The notes: generated from the sequence alone by a model not told the origin. 29,820 bases of DNA from Firmicutes bacterium UBA4049 (GCA_002382755.1 DFZT01000014.1:1-29820), one strand, 5' to 3'. Numbered from the stretch's first letter, positions 15,709-24,679 are shown. Numbers and translations are program-made.

Positions 15709-15850
15709 CCCTATTTATTGTATAGATATAGCATTTCCCCATAAATTTTGTTTATGTGCATAAATAATAGGAAAATACTTAATTAATGCAAATTGTTTTA
15801 ATCATTGTGTTAAGATTATGGTAAAATGTACGGAAGAAGGAAAGCTTGGT

Positions 15851-16426
15851 ATGGTTAGGGTAGTTTCCGGTATATGCCGGGGCCGTATGTTAAAAGTACC
15901 CCGCGGTTGGAAAGGGCGTCCAACCAATGATAGGGTTAAAGAGGCTCTCTTTGATATGCTGGGCGGAAGAGTTTCGGAAAGCTGTTTTTTAGACCTTTAC
16001 GCCGGGACCGGCAATGTAGGCATCGAGGCAGTAAGCCGGGGCGCGCGGCGGGTCTGCTTTGTTGACCAAAACAGCAAAGCCGTGCAGGCTATTTATGAAA
16101 ACCTTCGTTTTCTGCCCGAGGATTTAGCCGCCCAAGTTTTTGTGCTTAAGTTAAATGTTTTAAAAGCAATTAAACTAATGGCAAACAGAAAAGAGCTTTA
16201 TGATCTTGTCTTCCTTGATCCGCCGTATGAGCAGCTCCTGGAAAGGCCCACGCTCGAAATGATCAGCAATTGCGGTTTGCTCTTACCGGATGGCGTTATT
16301 ATTGTAGAAAGCAGTAAAAGAGAGGTGTTGCCGGCCAGGGTTAATGACTTAACGCTATCACGCCAACAAAGGTACGGGGATACGCTGTTGACTTTTTATA
16401 TGCCCAAGCAAAAGGGAGGTTTATAA
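15851..16426 (+). CDS. rsmD: 16S rRNA (guanine(966)-N2)-methyltransferase
   Basis: RsmD methylates G966 of 16S rRNA using S-adenosylmethionine. The N-terminal basic block RVVSGICRGRMLK and RPTNDRVKEALFDML are typical. The SAM site is LDLYAGTGNVGIEAVSRGA (residues about 48-66) and the catalytic motif IV is VFLDPPYE. An in-frame ATG 33 bp upstream (15818) is less likely: the family begins at MRVVSG, and AAGGAAA lies 8 bp before 15851. Its stop codon directly abuts the GTG of the coiled-coil gene. Confidence 0.93.
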   Translation: MVRVVSGICRGRMLKVPRGWKGRPTNDRVKEALFDMLGGRVSESCFLDLYAGTGNVGIEAVSRGARRVCFVDQNSKAVQAIYENLRFLPEDLAAQVFVLKLNVLKAIKLMANRKELYDLVFLDPPYEQLLERPTLEMISNCGLLLPDGVIIVESSKREVLPARVNDLTLSRQQRYGDTLLTFYMPKQKGGL

Positions 16427-16882
16427 GTGGAGCTGTCAAATATTCTCAATGAACTTGAAGAACTGGTCGAGGAAAGTATGCGGGTTCCTCTGACCAGAAA
16501 AGTTCTTATCAATGAAGACAGGCTGTTGGATTGCCTTGACCGGATCCGCACTTCCATGCCGGAAGAAATACGTCAGGCAAAATGGCTGATTCAGGAACGC
16601 GAAAAGGTGCTGGCCGATTCAAAAAGAGAGGCTACAAGGATCATAGATGACGCAAAAAAACAGGTGGACAGGCAGGCCGAGGAAAGTGAAATAACACGCC
16701 AGGCCCAAATAATAGCTGAGGAAATGATCCAGAAGGCGGAACAGATTGCTTTTGAAATCAAGCAGGGGGCGCGCGATTACGCTGATGATGTTTTAAGCGG
16801 GATTGAAAAAGATTTGGAAAATCTTGCTGACCAGGTTAAAAAGGGCAGGGAAGAATTGAACGGTTTAAAACAGGCCGGTTAA
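16427..16882 (+). CDS. Coiled-coil protein resembling ATP synthase b/E-type stalks
   Basis: This 151-residue soluble protein is almost wholly helical. Residues about 45-145 form a charged coiled coil (REKVLADSKREATRIIDDAKKQVDRQAEE and so on), of the kind often annotated as ATPase-like or stalk-like in Clostridia. There is no nucleotide-binding motif and no membrane segment, so the name says little about function. The GTG start follows the rsmD stop without a gap, with GGGAGG 7 bp upstream, so translation is probably coupled. A bidirectional terminator follows. In relatives coaD usually sits between rsmD and this gene; it is absent here. Confidence 0.75.
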   Translation: MELSNILNELEELVEESMRVPLTRKVLINEDRLLDCLDRIRTSMPEEIRQAKWLIQEREKVLADSKREATRIIDDAKKQVDRQAEESEITRQAQIIAEEMIQKAEQIAFEIKQGARDYADDVLSGIEKDLENLADQVKKGREELNGLKQAG

Positions 16883-16895
16883 AAGGTTAACGAAT

Positions 16896-16931
16896 AAAAA
16901 AAGGGCCTTCCGCCGGAAGACCCTTTTTTAA
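16896..16931. terminator. Bidirectional terminator
   Basis: A-rich AAAAAAAGGGCCTTCC, a short GCC loop and GGAAGACCCTTTTTT form a stem with one mismatch, flanked by A7 on the left and T6-7 on the right. It can end both the rsmD transcript (plus) and the carboxyltransferase transcript (minus). Confidence 0.9.
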
Positions 16932-16952
16932 AGGTTTTTAAAGGCCTTGACT

Positions 16953-18512
16953 TTACAGGTTGATATTCGAATATTTCCTCCAGGGCCTGGCAACTGTTTT
17001 GTTTTCCAGTATATCCAGGGCCTGGCAAATGTATTTTCTTGTATCGTGAGGCATAATAATGTCGTCAGCATAACCGCGTTCGGCGGGCTGGTAAGGATGC
17101 TCATATTTCTTGTTATAATCCGCGATCCTTTGTGCCGCCGTTTCGGCAGGATTCGGAGAGTTCTTAATTTCCTTGGCAAAAATCACGCTTGCAGCAGTAG
17201 CGCCGCCGACGATGTTAATCTTGGCTGTCGGCCAGGCGTAACACAGATCTGCTCCGATGCTCTTGTCCAGGATGGCGTAATGAGCGCCGGCGTATGATTT
17301 TCCAATGATCATTGAAATAAGGGGCACAGTGGCGTCAGCCCAGGCATAAAGGGTTTTTGCTCCGTGACGAAGGATTCCTTTATGCTCTTCTTCAGAACCA
17401 ATCCAGAATGCAGGGCAGTCGACAATGGTTACCACCGGAATGTTGAAGAGGTCGCATGTACGGACGAATCTGGCCAGTTTGTCGGAGGAGTCGCAGTCCA
17501 TGGCACCTGCCAGGTAGTCGGGATTGTTGGCAACCAGTCCGACCGATTTCCCGTTGAAGCGTGCGAAGCCGACGATTAATTGTGGAGCGAACTCTTTGTG
17601 GATTTCAAAGAAGCTTCCCTTGTCTACAATCATGTCGATGAGCGGGTACATATCGTAAGGCGTCATCAGCATCGGGTCAGGCAGGAAGTCGTCCAGTTCC
17701 GGGATCTCTCTGTTGGGGTCGTCGCCAACGCTGATAACCGGGGGCTTTTCCCTGTTGTTTTGGGGCATATAGGATAGTAGTTTCTTAGCCGCTTCGATGC
17801 ACTCAAAATCGTCTTCTCCCACGATATGCGTGTTTCCTGCCCTAACGGCATGCGGTTCCCAGCCGGAAAGTTCTTCCAGGGAAATATCCTCTCCGGTTTG
17901 TGTTTTTACGAAGGCCGGTCCGGCGATGCCTAAAAAGCCGGTTTTTTTGCTCTGAATCAGAAAGTCGTTCATAATCGGATGGTAAGCCTGGCCGCCAAGA
18001 CAGGGGCCAAGAAGCAGCGCTATCTGCGGGATGATTCCGGAAGCGCGGCACTGGGCTGCAAAAGTCCAGCCGTATGCCTCCAGGGTATCAAGCCCTTCCT
18101 GAAGGCGGGCGCCGCCGGAGTCGTTAATTCCAATAAAGGGCCAGCCTTTGTTCTGGGCAAATTCAAGCGCCCAGACGAACTTTTTGCCGTGATACTCACC
18201 GAAAGTACCGGCCATAGCCGTGAAGTCCTCTGAGATTACAACGACGTTACGGCCGTTTATTTTTCCGTATCCTGCCACAACGCCTTCTGCAGGGACGTAT
18301 ACTTTATCCATGCCGAATTCTGTTTGGCGGTGCTTCATAAATGCGCCGACCTCCCAGAAACTGTGCGGGTCCAGGAGCAAGTCAAGTCTCTGGCGGGCGT
18401 CGGTCTGCCCCTTAGCCCTGCGCTTTGCTAAAGCTGCTTCTCCTCCCATTGCAAGGGCGGCTTTCCGCCTTTTCATATAATCATCATAAATATCATCAAA
18501 CTTAGTAGCCAT
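16953..18512 (-). CDS. Acyl-CoA carboxylase carboxyltransferase subunit
   Basis: This 519-residue biotin-dependent carboxyltransferase (crotonase fold, N and C halves) belongs to the propionyl-CoA carboxylase beta / methylmalonyl-CoA carboxyltransferase family. It moves CO2 between carboxybiotin and an acyl-CoA. The N half has INDSGGARLQEGLD and GPCLGGQAYHPIMND; the C half has the biotin-side RHGAKTLYAWADATVPLISMIIGKSYAGAHYAI. The motif normally reading DVPGFLPG is DCPAFWIGSEEEHKG here, an unusual variant that may change the substrate. No biotin carrier, biotin carboxylase or decarboxylase gene adjoins it, so partners are encoded elsewhere. The start is ATG 18512 after AGGAGG; an upstream in-frame start (18542) has no ribosome site. 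Confidence 0.9.
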   Translation of the reverse strand: MATKFDDIYDDYMKRRKAALAMGGEAALAKRRAKGQTDARQRLDLLLDPHSFWEVGAFMKHRQTEFGMDKVYVPAEGVVAGYGKINGRNVVVISEDFTAMAGTFGEYHGKKFVWALEFAQNKGWPFIGINDSGGARLQEGLDTLEAYGWTFAAQCRASGIIPQIALLLGPCLGGQAYHPIMNDFLIQSKKTGFLGIAGPAFVKTQTGEDISLEELSGWEPHAVRAGNTHIVGEDDFECIEAAKKLLSYMPQNNREKPPVISVGDDPNREIPELDDFLPDPMLMTPYDMYPLIDMIVDKGSFFEIHKEFAPQLIVGFARFNGKSVGLVANNPDYLAGAMDCDSSDKLARFVRTCDLFNIPVVTIVDCPAFWIGSEEEHKGILRHGAKTLYAWADATVPLISMIIGKSYAGAHYAILDKSIGADLCYAWPTAKINIVGGATAASVIFAKEIKNSPNPAETAAQRIADYNKKYEHPYQPAERGYADDIIMPHDTRKYICQALDILENKTVARPWRKYSNINL

Positions 18513-18840
18513 TACGCGCCTCCTATTTTCGTAATAATTCACAAGGGGTCAAAAAAATAAAACTATAAATAATTATCTGGCTGAAAAAAATCAAATCCTA
18601 AAATTGCCCCTCCTGTTTCTCTTTCAAACTAAGAAAATACCGTCTTTCCTGACTATCCTTTTTGTATAAAATTAACACCTCCCTATTTAAGCGGCTTTAT
18701 CTGTGAAAACAAAAAAGACAGAAGCCGTATATGCCGCGAAAAAACCATGTGTACTCAAATTTCCAAAAGAATTATAACTTGGGGATGGCGAGCTTGTCAA
18801 CATCAACGGCTTTATGTCAGTGCTGACAGATGCATTTTTC
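18513..18840. other. Intergenic stretch between the carboxyltransferase and rplU
   Basis: This divergent gap has AT-rich segments and Shine-Dalgarno-like motifs on the minus strand (GGGAGGTG near 18686-18679; AGGAGGGG near 18615-18608), but only very short frames follow them. On the plus strand a frame from GTG 18703 runs to 18935 with one internal TAA (18775-18777); I do not recognise the product. A palindromic GTCAG/CTGAC lies near 18816-18827. No gene can be supported. Confidence 0.4.
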
Positions 18841-18868
18841 TTGACATCGGGCAATACTGTGATAAAAT
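18841..18868 (+). promoter_or_regulatory. Sigma-A-type promoter of rplU-rpmA
   Basis: A perfect -35 TTGACA (18841-18846), a 16-bp spacer and TAAAAT (18863-18868) place the transcription start about 100 bp before the rplU start codon, leaving a leader with repeats. Confidence 0.75.
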
Positions 18869-18900
18869 ATAACATGTGGTTTGATGATGATTTTGAAAAC

Positions 18901-18935
18901 TGCTTATTTATGTTTTGCTTATTTATGCTTATTTA
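18901..18935 (+). repeat. Three copies of a 10-bp repeat in the rplU leader
   Basis: TGCTTATTTA occurs at 18901-18910, 18916-18925 and 18926-18935, all within the untranslated leader between the promoter at 18841 and rplU. The copies are exact. They may be simple slippage products or part of the L21 leader used for autoregulation. Confidence 0.8.
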
Positions 18936-18972
18936 ATTGTGGTTTGAAACAGGATAAAGGAGAGTTGAACAG

Positions 18973-19290
18973 GTGTACGCAGTTATTGAAACTGGCGGCA
19001 GGCAGTACCGGGTGCGGGAAAAGGAAACGCTTCTGGTGGATAAACTTCCCGTTGAAGCGGGTCAAGAAATAACTATTGACAAGGTGCTGGCCGTCTCAGA
19101 CGGTGAAAATATAAAAATAGGGACACCTTTCGTAACGGGAGCAAAAGTTACTTTAAAAGCGGTACGCCACGGGCGCGGTCGCAAAATAATTGTTTTCAAG
19201 TATAAAGCAAAGAAAAATTACCGCCGCAAAAAAGGCGCCAGGCGGGCCTTTACGCAGGTATTCGTAGAGAAAATTGAAGAGATTGTTTAG
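18973..19290 (+). CDS. rplU: 50S ribosomal protein L21
   Basis: L21 is a 105-residue 23S rRNA-binding protein of the large subunit. The N-terminus [13 protein letters not shown] and C-terminal [30 protein letters not shown] are characteristic. The GTG start at 18973 follows AAAGGAG. It is the first gene of a two-gene operon with rpmA, only 20 bp apart. In most Firmicutes the prp protease gene lies between rplU and rpmA; there is no room for it here. Confidence 0.98.
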   Translation: MYAVIETGGRQYRVREKETLLVDKLPVEAGQEITIDKVLAVSDGENIKIGTPFVTGAKVTLKAVRHGRGRKIIVFKYKAKKNYRRKKGARRAFTQVFVEKIEEIV

Positions 19291-19310
19291 TAATCAGGAG
19301 GTGAATAACC

Positions 19311-19574
19311 ATGGCTCATAAAAAGGGAGTAGGAAGTTCACGCAACGGGCGTGATTCACAGCCCAAAATGCTGGGTGTAAAACGTCATGACGGTCAAATT
19401 GTTTCTGCCGGCAGTATCCTTGTACGTCAGAGAGGAACAAGGATTCACCCCGGAAACAATGTTGGCAAGGGCAGGGATGACACCCTGTTTGCGCTTATAG
19501 ACGGCCTGGTTTCCTTTGAACGCAGAGGCCGTGACAAAAAGCAGGTAAGTGTGGAACCTGTTTCCGTGGGATAG
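19311..19574 (+). CDS. rpmA: 50S ribosomal protein L27, without cleavable N-terminal extension
   Basis: L27 is an 87-residue protein whose N-terminal tail reaches the peptidyl-transferase centre. The sequence begins [19 protein letters not shown], the Gram-negative-like mature form. Many Firmicutes have about nine extra residues (ending FFA) that Prp protease removes; that extension is absent, and so is prp. [23 protein letters not shown] and [16 protein letters not shown] are normal. A strong AGGAGGTG precedes the ATG. Confidence 0.98.
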   Translation: MAHKKGVGSSRNGRDSQPKMLGVKRHDGQIVSAGSILVRQRGTRIHPGNNVGKGRDDTLFALIDGLVSFERRGRDKKQVSVEPVSVG

Positions 19575-19599
19575 GATCCCATCAGTCATTAATAAGAAA

Positions 19600-19628
19600 G
19601 AAAGGCCGGTACAAAAGCCGGCCTTTTT
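19600..19628 (+). terminator. Terminator after rpmA
   Basis: AAAGGCCGG (19601-19609) pairs with CCGGCCTTT, followed by further Ts. It separates the ribosomal operon from the Spo0B-like gene. Confidence 0.85.
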
Positions 19629-19678
19629 ATAATGCCGCAACAAGGGAAGCAGCTTTAAGAGATTTGGAGGGTCTTGTA

Positions 19679-20239
19679 ATGGATATAGACATGTTTCTGG
19701 AAATAATCCGAATGCAAAGGCACGATTTTTTAAATCATATTCAGGTTATTTCCGGCTTCTTGCAGCTAAATAAAACAGAGCAGGCCAGACACTATATTAA
19801 TGAAGCCGTAATGCAGATTAACCGTTTTGGAGAATATATTCATCTTAGACCGCCCGAGGTTGCTGCAGCATTATTAGGAGCCAGGAACAAGGCTGCAAAA
19901 TACGGTGTTGAGATCGATCTGCAAATTGGGGGAAACCCGGAATTATGCCTGGTACCAGGAAAGGATTTAGGGTTGAGCCTGCAGGAAGTTATGGGTAAAG
20001 CGCTTTCAGGTTTTTTGCCTGAAGTTAGAGACCGTAATTTAAGGGTCGGCTTTATGGATGAACCGGGAAAGTTTATCTGCCGCCTTGGTTTTCCCATTTC
20101 GGCGTACAGTAAGGAACTTGATCAAAGCATAGAAGCGGTTAATCAAAACATGAGCGCCTGGGGAGGCAGGGTTGTTCTCTCGGAAACAAAAGGCCTGTGT
20201 GAAGTGTTATTTTACCTGCCCGCTAAAGAAGCCGGCTAA
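19679..20239 (+). CDS. Spo0B-like sporulation phosphotransferase / histidine-kinase-type protein
   Basis: This 187-residue soluble protein has a four-helix-bundle dimerisation segment whose first helix contains RMQRHDFLNHIQVISGFLQL (residues about 11-30), with the phospho-accepting His in RHDFLNH. The C-terminal half resembles a degenerate kinase ATP-binding fold without clear N/G boxes, as in Spo0B, which passes phosphate from Spo0F to Spo0A. It lies directly before obg, the arrangement known from Bacillus (spo0B-obg), which strengthens the call. The ATG at 19679 has GGAGGG 8 bp upstream; the in-frame TTG 19664 is less likely. It could instead serve a different two-component chain. Confidence 0.8.
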   Translation: MDIDMFLEIIRMQRHDFLNHIQVISGFLQLNKTEQARHYINEAVMQINRFGEYIHLRPPEVAAALLGARNKAAKYGVEIDLQIGGNPELCLVPGKDLGLSLQEVMGKALSGFLPEVRDRNLRVGFMDEPGKFICRLGFPISAYSKELDQSIEAVNQNMSAWGGRVVLSETKGLCEVLFYLPAKEAG

Positions 20240-20254
20240 AGGTTATTTGTGTGA

Positions 20255-21532
<1,278 letters not shown>

Positions 21533-21608
21533 CTTTTAAAGATGACGGTAAAAAGAAAGGTTAGTTATGCTATACTTTAGAAAGCATTTTTTCTAGAGGT
21601 GACCTTTT

Positions 21609-22727
21609 TTGGAATTAAGGAATTTACCTTCATTTAAAAGGGTTGTTGTTAAAATAGGGTCCAGTTCCCTGATTGACAAAGAAGGCGCTTTAAACATTTC
21701 CCAAATCGGAAACCTGGCGAATCAGATTGCCGGCTTGAAGCGAGAGGGTGTTGAAATCCTTCTGGTCAGTTCCGGGGCGATAGGTCTAGGTATACAAAAA
21801 CTCGGCTTTATACGCCGTCCGAAAAGTATTCCGGAAAAACAGGCCTGCGCGTCAGTCGGCCAGGGGATGTTGATTAAATTTTATGAACAAGTATTTTCAC
21901 AACATGGCGCCACCGTCGGGCAAGTCCTTTTAACCCGTGAGGATTTTTCTGACCGCAAACGGTTTTTAAATGCCCGCAATACAATGTTTGTTTTGCTGCG
22001 CATGGGTGTAGTACCGGTAATTAACGAAAATGACACGGTTGCGGTGGATGAGATAAGGTTGGGGGACAATGACAACCTGGCTGCGCTGGTCAGCGTGCTG
22101 GTTGACGCTGATTTGTTGATCTTGTTATCCGATATTAATGGGCTTTATACCGCAGACCCGCGTTTTCCGTCATCAAAATTGATTGCCGAGGTTAAAGAAA
22201 TAACGGCGGAGATAGAAAAAATAGCCGCAGGTTCCAAGTCTGCCCTTGGCACCGGGGGAATGATTACGAAGCTTCAGGCCGCAAGGATTACCATGCATTC
22301 CGGAATAACAACGGTGCTTGCTGCGGCTGGTGAAAGGGAGGTAATCCGCCGTGTGCTGTCAGGCGAGATTCTGGGCACAATTTTCTGGCCTTTGTCACGG
22401 CTCGGCAACAGGAGAAGTTGGATTGCTTATAACTCGACCGTTCAGGGGAGGATCTTTATTGACGACGGCGCTGCAGCGGCCTTGCTGCACAAGGGAAAAA
22501 GCCTGCTGCCGTCAGGCATCCAGCGTGTTGAAGGCGACTTTCAAATTGGGAATACGGTAAGTGTTATAGAGCCTTCCGGACGCGAAATTGCCAGGGGAAT
22601 TGTAAATTATTCTTCAAAAGATATAGAAATGATTAAAGGTACGAAGACATGGGAAAGGGCAAGAACGCCAGGCCGCAAGGCGTATGATGAAGTGATCCAC
22701 CGCAACAATCTGGTTATGAATGTTTAA
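21609..22727 (+). CDS. proB: Glutamate 5-kinase
   Basis: ProB makes gamma-glutamyl phosphate, the first step of proline synthesis. The amino-acid-kinase domain (residues about 8-260) has VVKIGSSSLID, LVSSGAIGLG, NENDTVAVDEI, GDNDNLAALVS and SDINGLYTADPR. A C-terminal PUA domain (about 278-355, RIFIDDGAAAAL) completes the 372 residues. The TTG start at 21609 follows AGAGGTGA. The partner gene proA, usually next, is absent: nadD follows after 24 bp. Confidence 0.97.
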   Translation: MELRNLPSFKRVVVKIGSSSLIDKEGALNISQIGNLANQIAGLKREGVEILLVSSGAIGLGIQKLGFIRRPKSIPEKQACASVGQGMLIKFYEQVFSQHGATVGQVLLTREDFSDRKRFLNARNTMFVLLRMGVVPVINENDTVAVDEIRLGDNDNLAALVSVLVDADLLILLSDINGLYTADPRFPSSKLIAEVKEITAEIEKIAAGSKSALGTGGMITKLQAARITMHSGITTVLAAAGEREVIRRVLSGEILGTIFWPLSRLGNRRSWIAYNSTVQGRIFIDDGAAAALLHKGKSLLPSGIQRVEGDFQIGNTVSVIEPSGREIARGIVNYSSKDIEMIKGTKTWERARTPGRKAYDEVIHRNNLVMNV

Positions 22728-22751
22728 TGTTTTAAATAGAGGCGACCGGTA

Positions 22752-23357
22752 TTGAAAAGAATTGGAATTATGGGAGGCACTTTCGACCCTGTTCATTACG
22801 GTCATCTGGTAGCCGCAGAGGGAGCCCGCTGTCATTTTAATTTGGACAAGGTTATTTTTGTACCTGCCGGCATCCCGCCGCATAAAATCCCCAAGCTAAT
22901 CTCCGCCTCCCATCACCGTTTAGTGATGACACACCTGGCTGTAAGCAGCAACCCCTTTTTTACTGTTTCGGCAATAGAAATAGAAAGGGAAGGTATGTCC
23001 TATACGATAGACACAGTAAGAGAAATTTCCGGCCTTTGCCGGGATGCGGATATTTATTTTATAACCGGGGCGGATGCCGTTCTGGAAATTTTAAGCTGGA
23101 AGAACGTTTTCGAGCTTCTCTCTATGTGTTTCATTGTAGCGGCTACACGTCCGGGGTACAAACTGGTCAGTTTGAAAGAAGGTTTGCCCGGCCTTTCTGA
23201 AGATGAAATTAAAAAAATAATTGTTATGGAAGTGCCGGCTCTGGCTATTTCATCCACGGATATCCGGCAGCGCATCCTGAAAGGAAAGCCAATAAAATAT
23301 CTGCTGCCTGAGAATGTGGAAAAATACATCAAAGAGCACAACCTGTACAGGGATTGA
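22752..23357 (+). CDS. nadD: Nicotinate-nucleotide adenylyltransferase
   Basis: NadD joins NaMN and ATP to give deamido-NAD. Motifs are [15 protein letters not shown] (nucleotidyl-transferase HxGH), [19 protein letters not shown] with W of SWKN, and [10 protein letters not shown] near the C-terminus. Length 201 is normal. The TTG start is preceded by GAGGCGACC. It uses the NaMN expected from the product of the gene at 12621. In relatives yqeK follows nadD; here an RRM protein does. Confidence 0.97.
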   Translation: MKRIGIMGGTFDPVHYGHLVAAEGARCHFNLDKVIFVPAGIPPHKIPKLISASHHRLVMTHLAVSSNPFFTVSAIEIEREGMSYTIDTVREISGLCRDADIYFITGADAVLEILSWKNVFELLSMCFIVAATRPGYKLVSLKEGLPGLSEDEIKKIIVMEVPALAISSTDIRQRILKGKPIKYLLPENVEKYIKEHNLYRD

Positions 23358-23370
23358 TATTCTTTTGAAT

Positions 23371-23400
23371 TTAGTTAATTTCTTCTGGAAATAATATAAT
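23371..23400 (+). promoter_or_regulatory. Possible promoter before the RRM gene
   Basis: A perfect -10 TATAAT (23395-23400) with a weak -35 TTAGTT (23371-23376) 18 bp upstream lies in the 102-bp gap after nadD. Confidence 0.45.
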
Positions 23401-23406
23401 GACAAA

Positions 23407-23436
23407 ACTTATTTACACAGAACTTATTTACACAGA
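23407..23436 (+). repeat. Tandem duplication of 15 bp in the RRM gene leader
   Basis: ACTTATTTACACAGA is present twice in exact tandem (23407-23421 and 23422-23436), right after the putative -10 box and before the ribosome binding site GGGGTG. It would lie at the 5' end of the transcript. Confidence 0.85.
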
Positions 23437-23459
23437 AGGAATGGGGTGCTTTTAAAGAA

Positions 23460-23711
23460 GTGGCACGCACACTATATGTGGGTAATCTTCCATGGGCGAC
23501 AAGGTCGGAAGATTTGGAAGAGGTTTTTTCAAGGCATGGCGCCGTAATCAGCAGCCGGATAATCCGTGACAGGCAGACAGGGAGATCGCGAGGTTTTGGT
23601 TTTGTGGAAGTTAAGGAAGAAGACGCCGACGTGATTATTGAAGCAATGAACGGTAAGGAAATGGAAGGCCGTGTATTAATTGTAAATCAGGCGAAAGTAC
23701 GTGAAAAGTAA
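23460..23711 (+). CDS. RRM-domain RNA-binding protein
   Basis: This 83-residue protein consists of one RNA-recognition motif: RNP2 LYVGNLPW (residues 5-12) and RNP1 RGFGFVEV (residues 42-49), with the aromatic residues that stack on RNA. Small single-RRM proteins of this kind resemble cold-induced RNA chaperones of cyanobacteria and some Clostridia; the target is unknown. The GTG start at 23460 has GGGGTG about 12 bp upstream. It occupies the place where yqeK is usual between nadD and rsfS. Confidence 0.92.
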   Translation: MARTLYVGNLPWATRSEDLEEVFSRHGAVISSRIIRDRQTGRSRGFGFVEVKEEDADVIIEAMNGKEMEGRVLIVNQAKVREK

Positions 23712-23819
23712 CAAAAAAATGGGGAGGCGGTCAAACGGGCAGCAGGAAATTTGATCATTAGGGCGAATAATTAATAATAAATAAATTATAAAGGGTTTTT
23801 TAGGTAAGGGGGAGTATTT

Positions 23820-24176
23820 TTGACGTTAGATCCGGGTGTGTTGGCAGAAACTGCCGTACGCGCCGCCAGGTCTAAGAAAGCCTATGATATTGTCGTCCTG
23901 GATATAAGCGCTTCCTCTATCATGGCGGATAATTTTCTTATCTGCGCCGGAAGATCGACAATTCACGTCAAAAGTATTGCCGAGGGAATTATTGAAGAAA
24001 TCGAAAAAGAATTAGGGATAGTTCCGCGTCTGGAGGGCTGGCGTCAGGCAAGGTGGATTTTGATGGATTATGGAAGCCTGATTGTCCATGTTTTTCTTGA
24101 GGAAGACAGGAAATTTTATAACCTTGAACGGCTTTGGGGCGCCGCAGGCAAGCTTGGCCTGGTCAAGAATGAATAA
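23820..24176 (+). CDS. rsfS: Ribosomal silencing factor RsfS
   Basis: RsfS binds L14 on the large subunit and blocks subunit joining when nutrients run short. The 118 residues include AYDIVVLDISASSIMADNFLICAG, STIHVKSIAEGI, LEGWRQARWILMDYGSLIVHVF and the terminal YNLERLWG. The TTG start follows GGGGGAG. In other Firmicutes it likewise sits near nadD. Confidence 0.97.
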   Translation: MTLDPGVLAETAVRAARSKKAYDIVVLDISASSIMADNFLICAGRSTIHVKSIAEGIIEEIEKELGIVPRLEGWRQARWILMDYGSLIVHVFLEEDRKFYNLERLWGAAGKLGLVKNE

Positions 24177-24201
24177 TGATTTCTAGGTTATCTTTGATTA
24201 A

Positions 24202-24229
24202 TTGTCATTTTTATGAGACATGTTATAAT
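24202..24229 (+). promoter_or_regulatory. Sigma-A-type promoter of secG
   Basis: -35 TTGTCA (24202-24207), 16-bp spacer, -10 TATAAT (24224-24229), about 50 bp before the secG start. Confidence 0.7.
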
Positions 24230-24281
24230 AAGATGTTTATAGCTTGTTGTATAAAAATACTTCGGGAGAGGAGGTGAAGAT

Positions 24282-24509
24282 ATGGTAAAAGGCCTGGTAA
24301 CTGTTGTTCATATACTTGTTGCCCTGATATTAATTGCTGTGGTATTACTGCAGTCGGGGAGGAGCGCGGGGCTTTCCGGGGCTATTACCGGTGGCGCGGA
24401 AGCTCTTTTTGGTAAAAAAAGGGGGTTGGACGAGTTGCTGGGCAAGGTTACGACAGTTGTGGCCGTTATATTCGGGATTACCTCGCTTATGCTGGGTTTC
24501 TGGCAATAA
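24282..24509 (+). CDS. secG: Preprotein translocase subunit SecG
   Basis: SecG is a small membrane partner of SecYE in protein export. The 75 residues contain two membrane helices (about 5-22 and 55-73) joined by a Gly-rich loop with LLQSGRSAGLSGAITGGAEALFGKKRG, the SecG signature. The ATG follows GAGGAGGTG. The usual downstream rnr/smpB genes are not present; a leader and hppA follow. Confidence 0.95.
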   Translation: MVKGLVTVVHILVALILIAVVLLQSGRSAGLSGAITGGAEALFGKKRGLDELLGKVTTVVAVIFGITSLMLGFWQ

Positions 24510-24608
24510 GCCGGGGGGAGAAAAATTTTTTCAAACAGCCTCTATTATTTAATTAATCAGTTCCATCCCAATGTATCCTTTTACTAACAGGGATAAGGGA
24601 CAAATCTG

Positions 24609-24650
24609 ATGCAGAAAGGAGCTTTGAAAAGCCTGGTCAGAGGCGCCTGA
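24609..24650 (+). CDS. Possible 13-residue leader peptide upstream of hppA
   Basis: ATG 24609 has a well-spaced AAGGGA (24595-24600) and encodes MQKGALKSLVRGA followed by TGA. The stop codon lies inside the left arm of the inner hairpin (CCTGAT 24646-24651 with ATCAGG 24658-24663), and translation would cross the left arm of the outer stem. Codon content does not point to a specific amino-acid signal. It is too short to be sure that it is translated. Confidence 0.35.
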   Translation: MQKGALKSLVRGA

Positions 24651-24679
24651 TCTAAAAATCAGGTTTTAAAACCAGGTGA
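24632..24679 (+). promoter_or_regulatory. Nested hairpins covering the hppA ribosome binding site
   Basis: The outer stem CCTGGT (24632-24637) pairs with ACCAGG (24671-24676). The inner stem CCTGAT (24646-24651) pairs with ATCAGG (24658-24663), followed by TTTT. The outer right arm overlaps AGGTGA (24674-24679), the only Shine-Dalgarno before the TTG start of hppA at 24686. Folding would hide it; ribosomes on the small ORF at 24609 would open the outer stem. The inner hairpin could also act as a weak terminator. Confidence 0.5.

Noticed and set aside
18687..18875. Minus-strand ORF of 62 residues
   Set aside because: Low-complexity composition, no ribosome site, and it overlaps the rplU promoter.
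18703..18935. Plus-strand frame before rplU, open apart from one TAA (18775-18777)
   Set aside because: It overlaps the rplU promoter and the leader repeats and has no recognisable motif. A broken gene is possible but cannot be supported.
23712..23819. Short frame KRAAGNLIIRANN after GGGGAGGCGG between the RRM gene and rsfS
   Set aside because: It has a Shine-Dalgarno-like motif but no standard start codon at the right distance and only about 14 codons.
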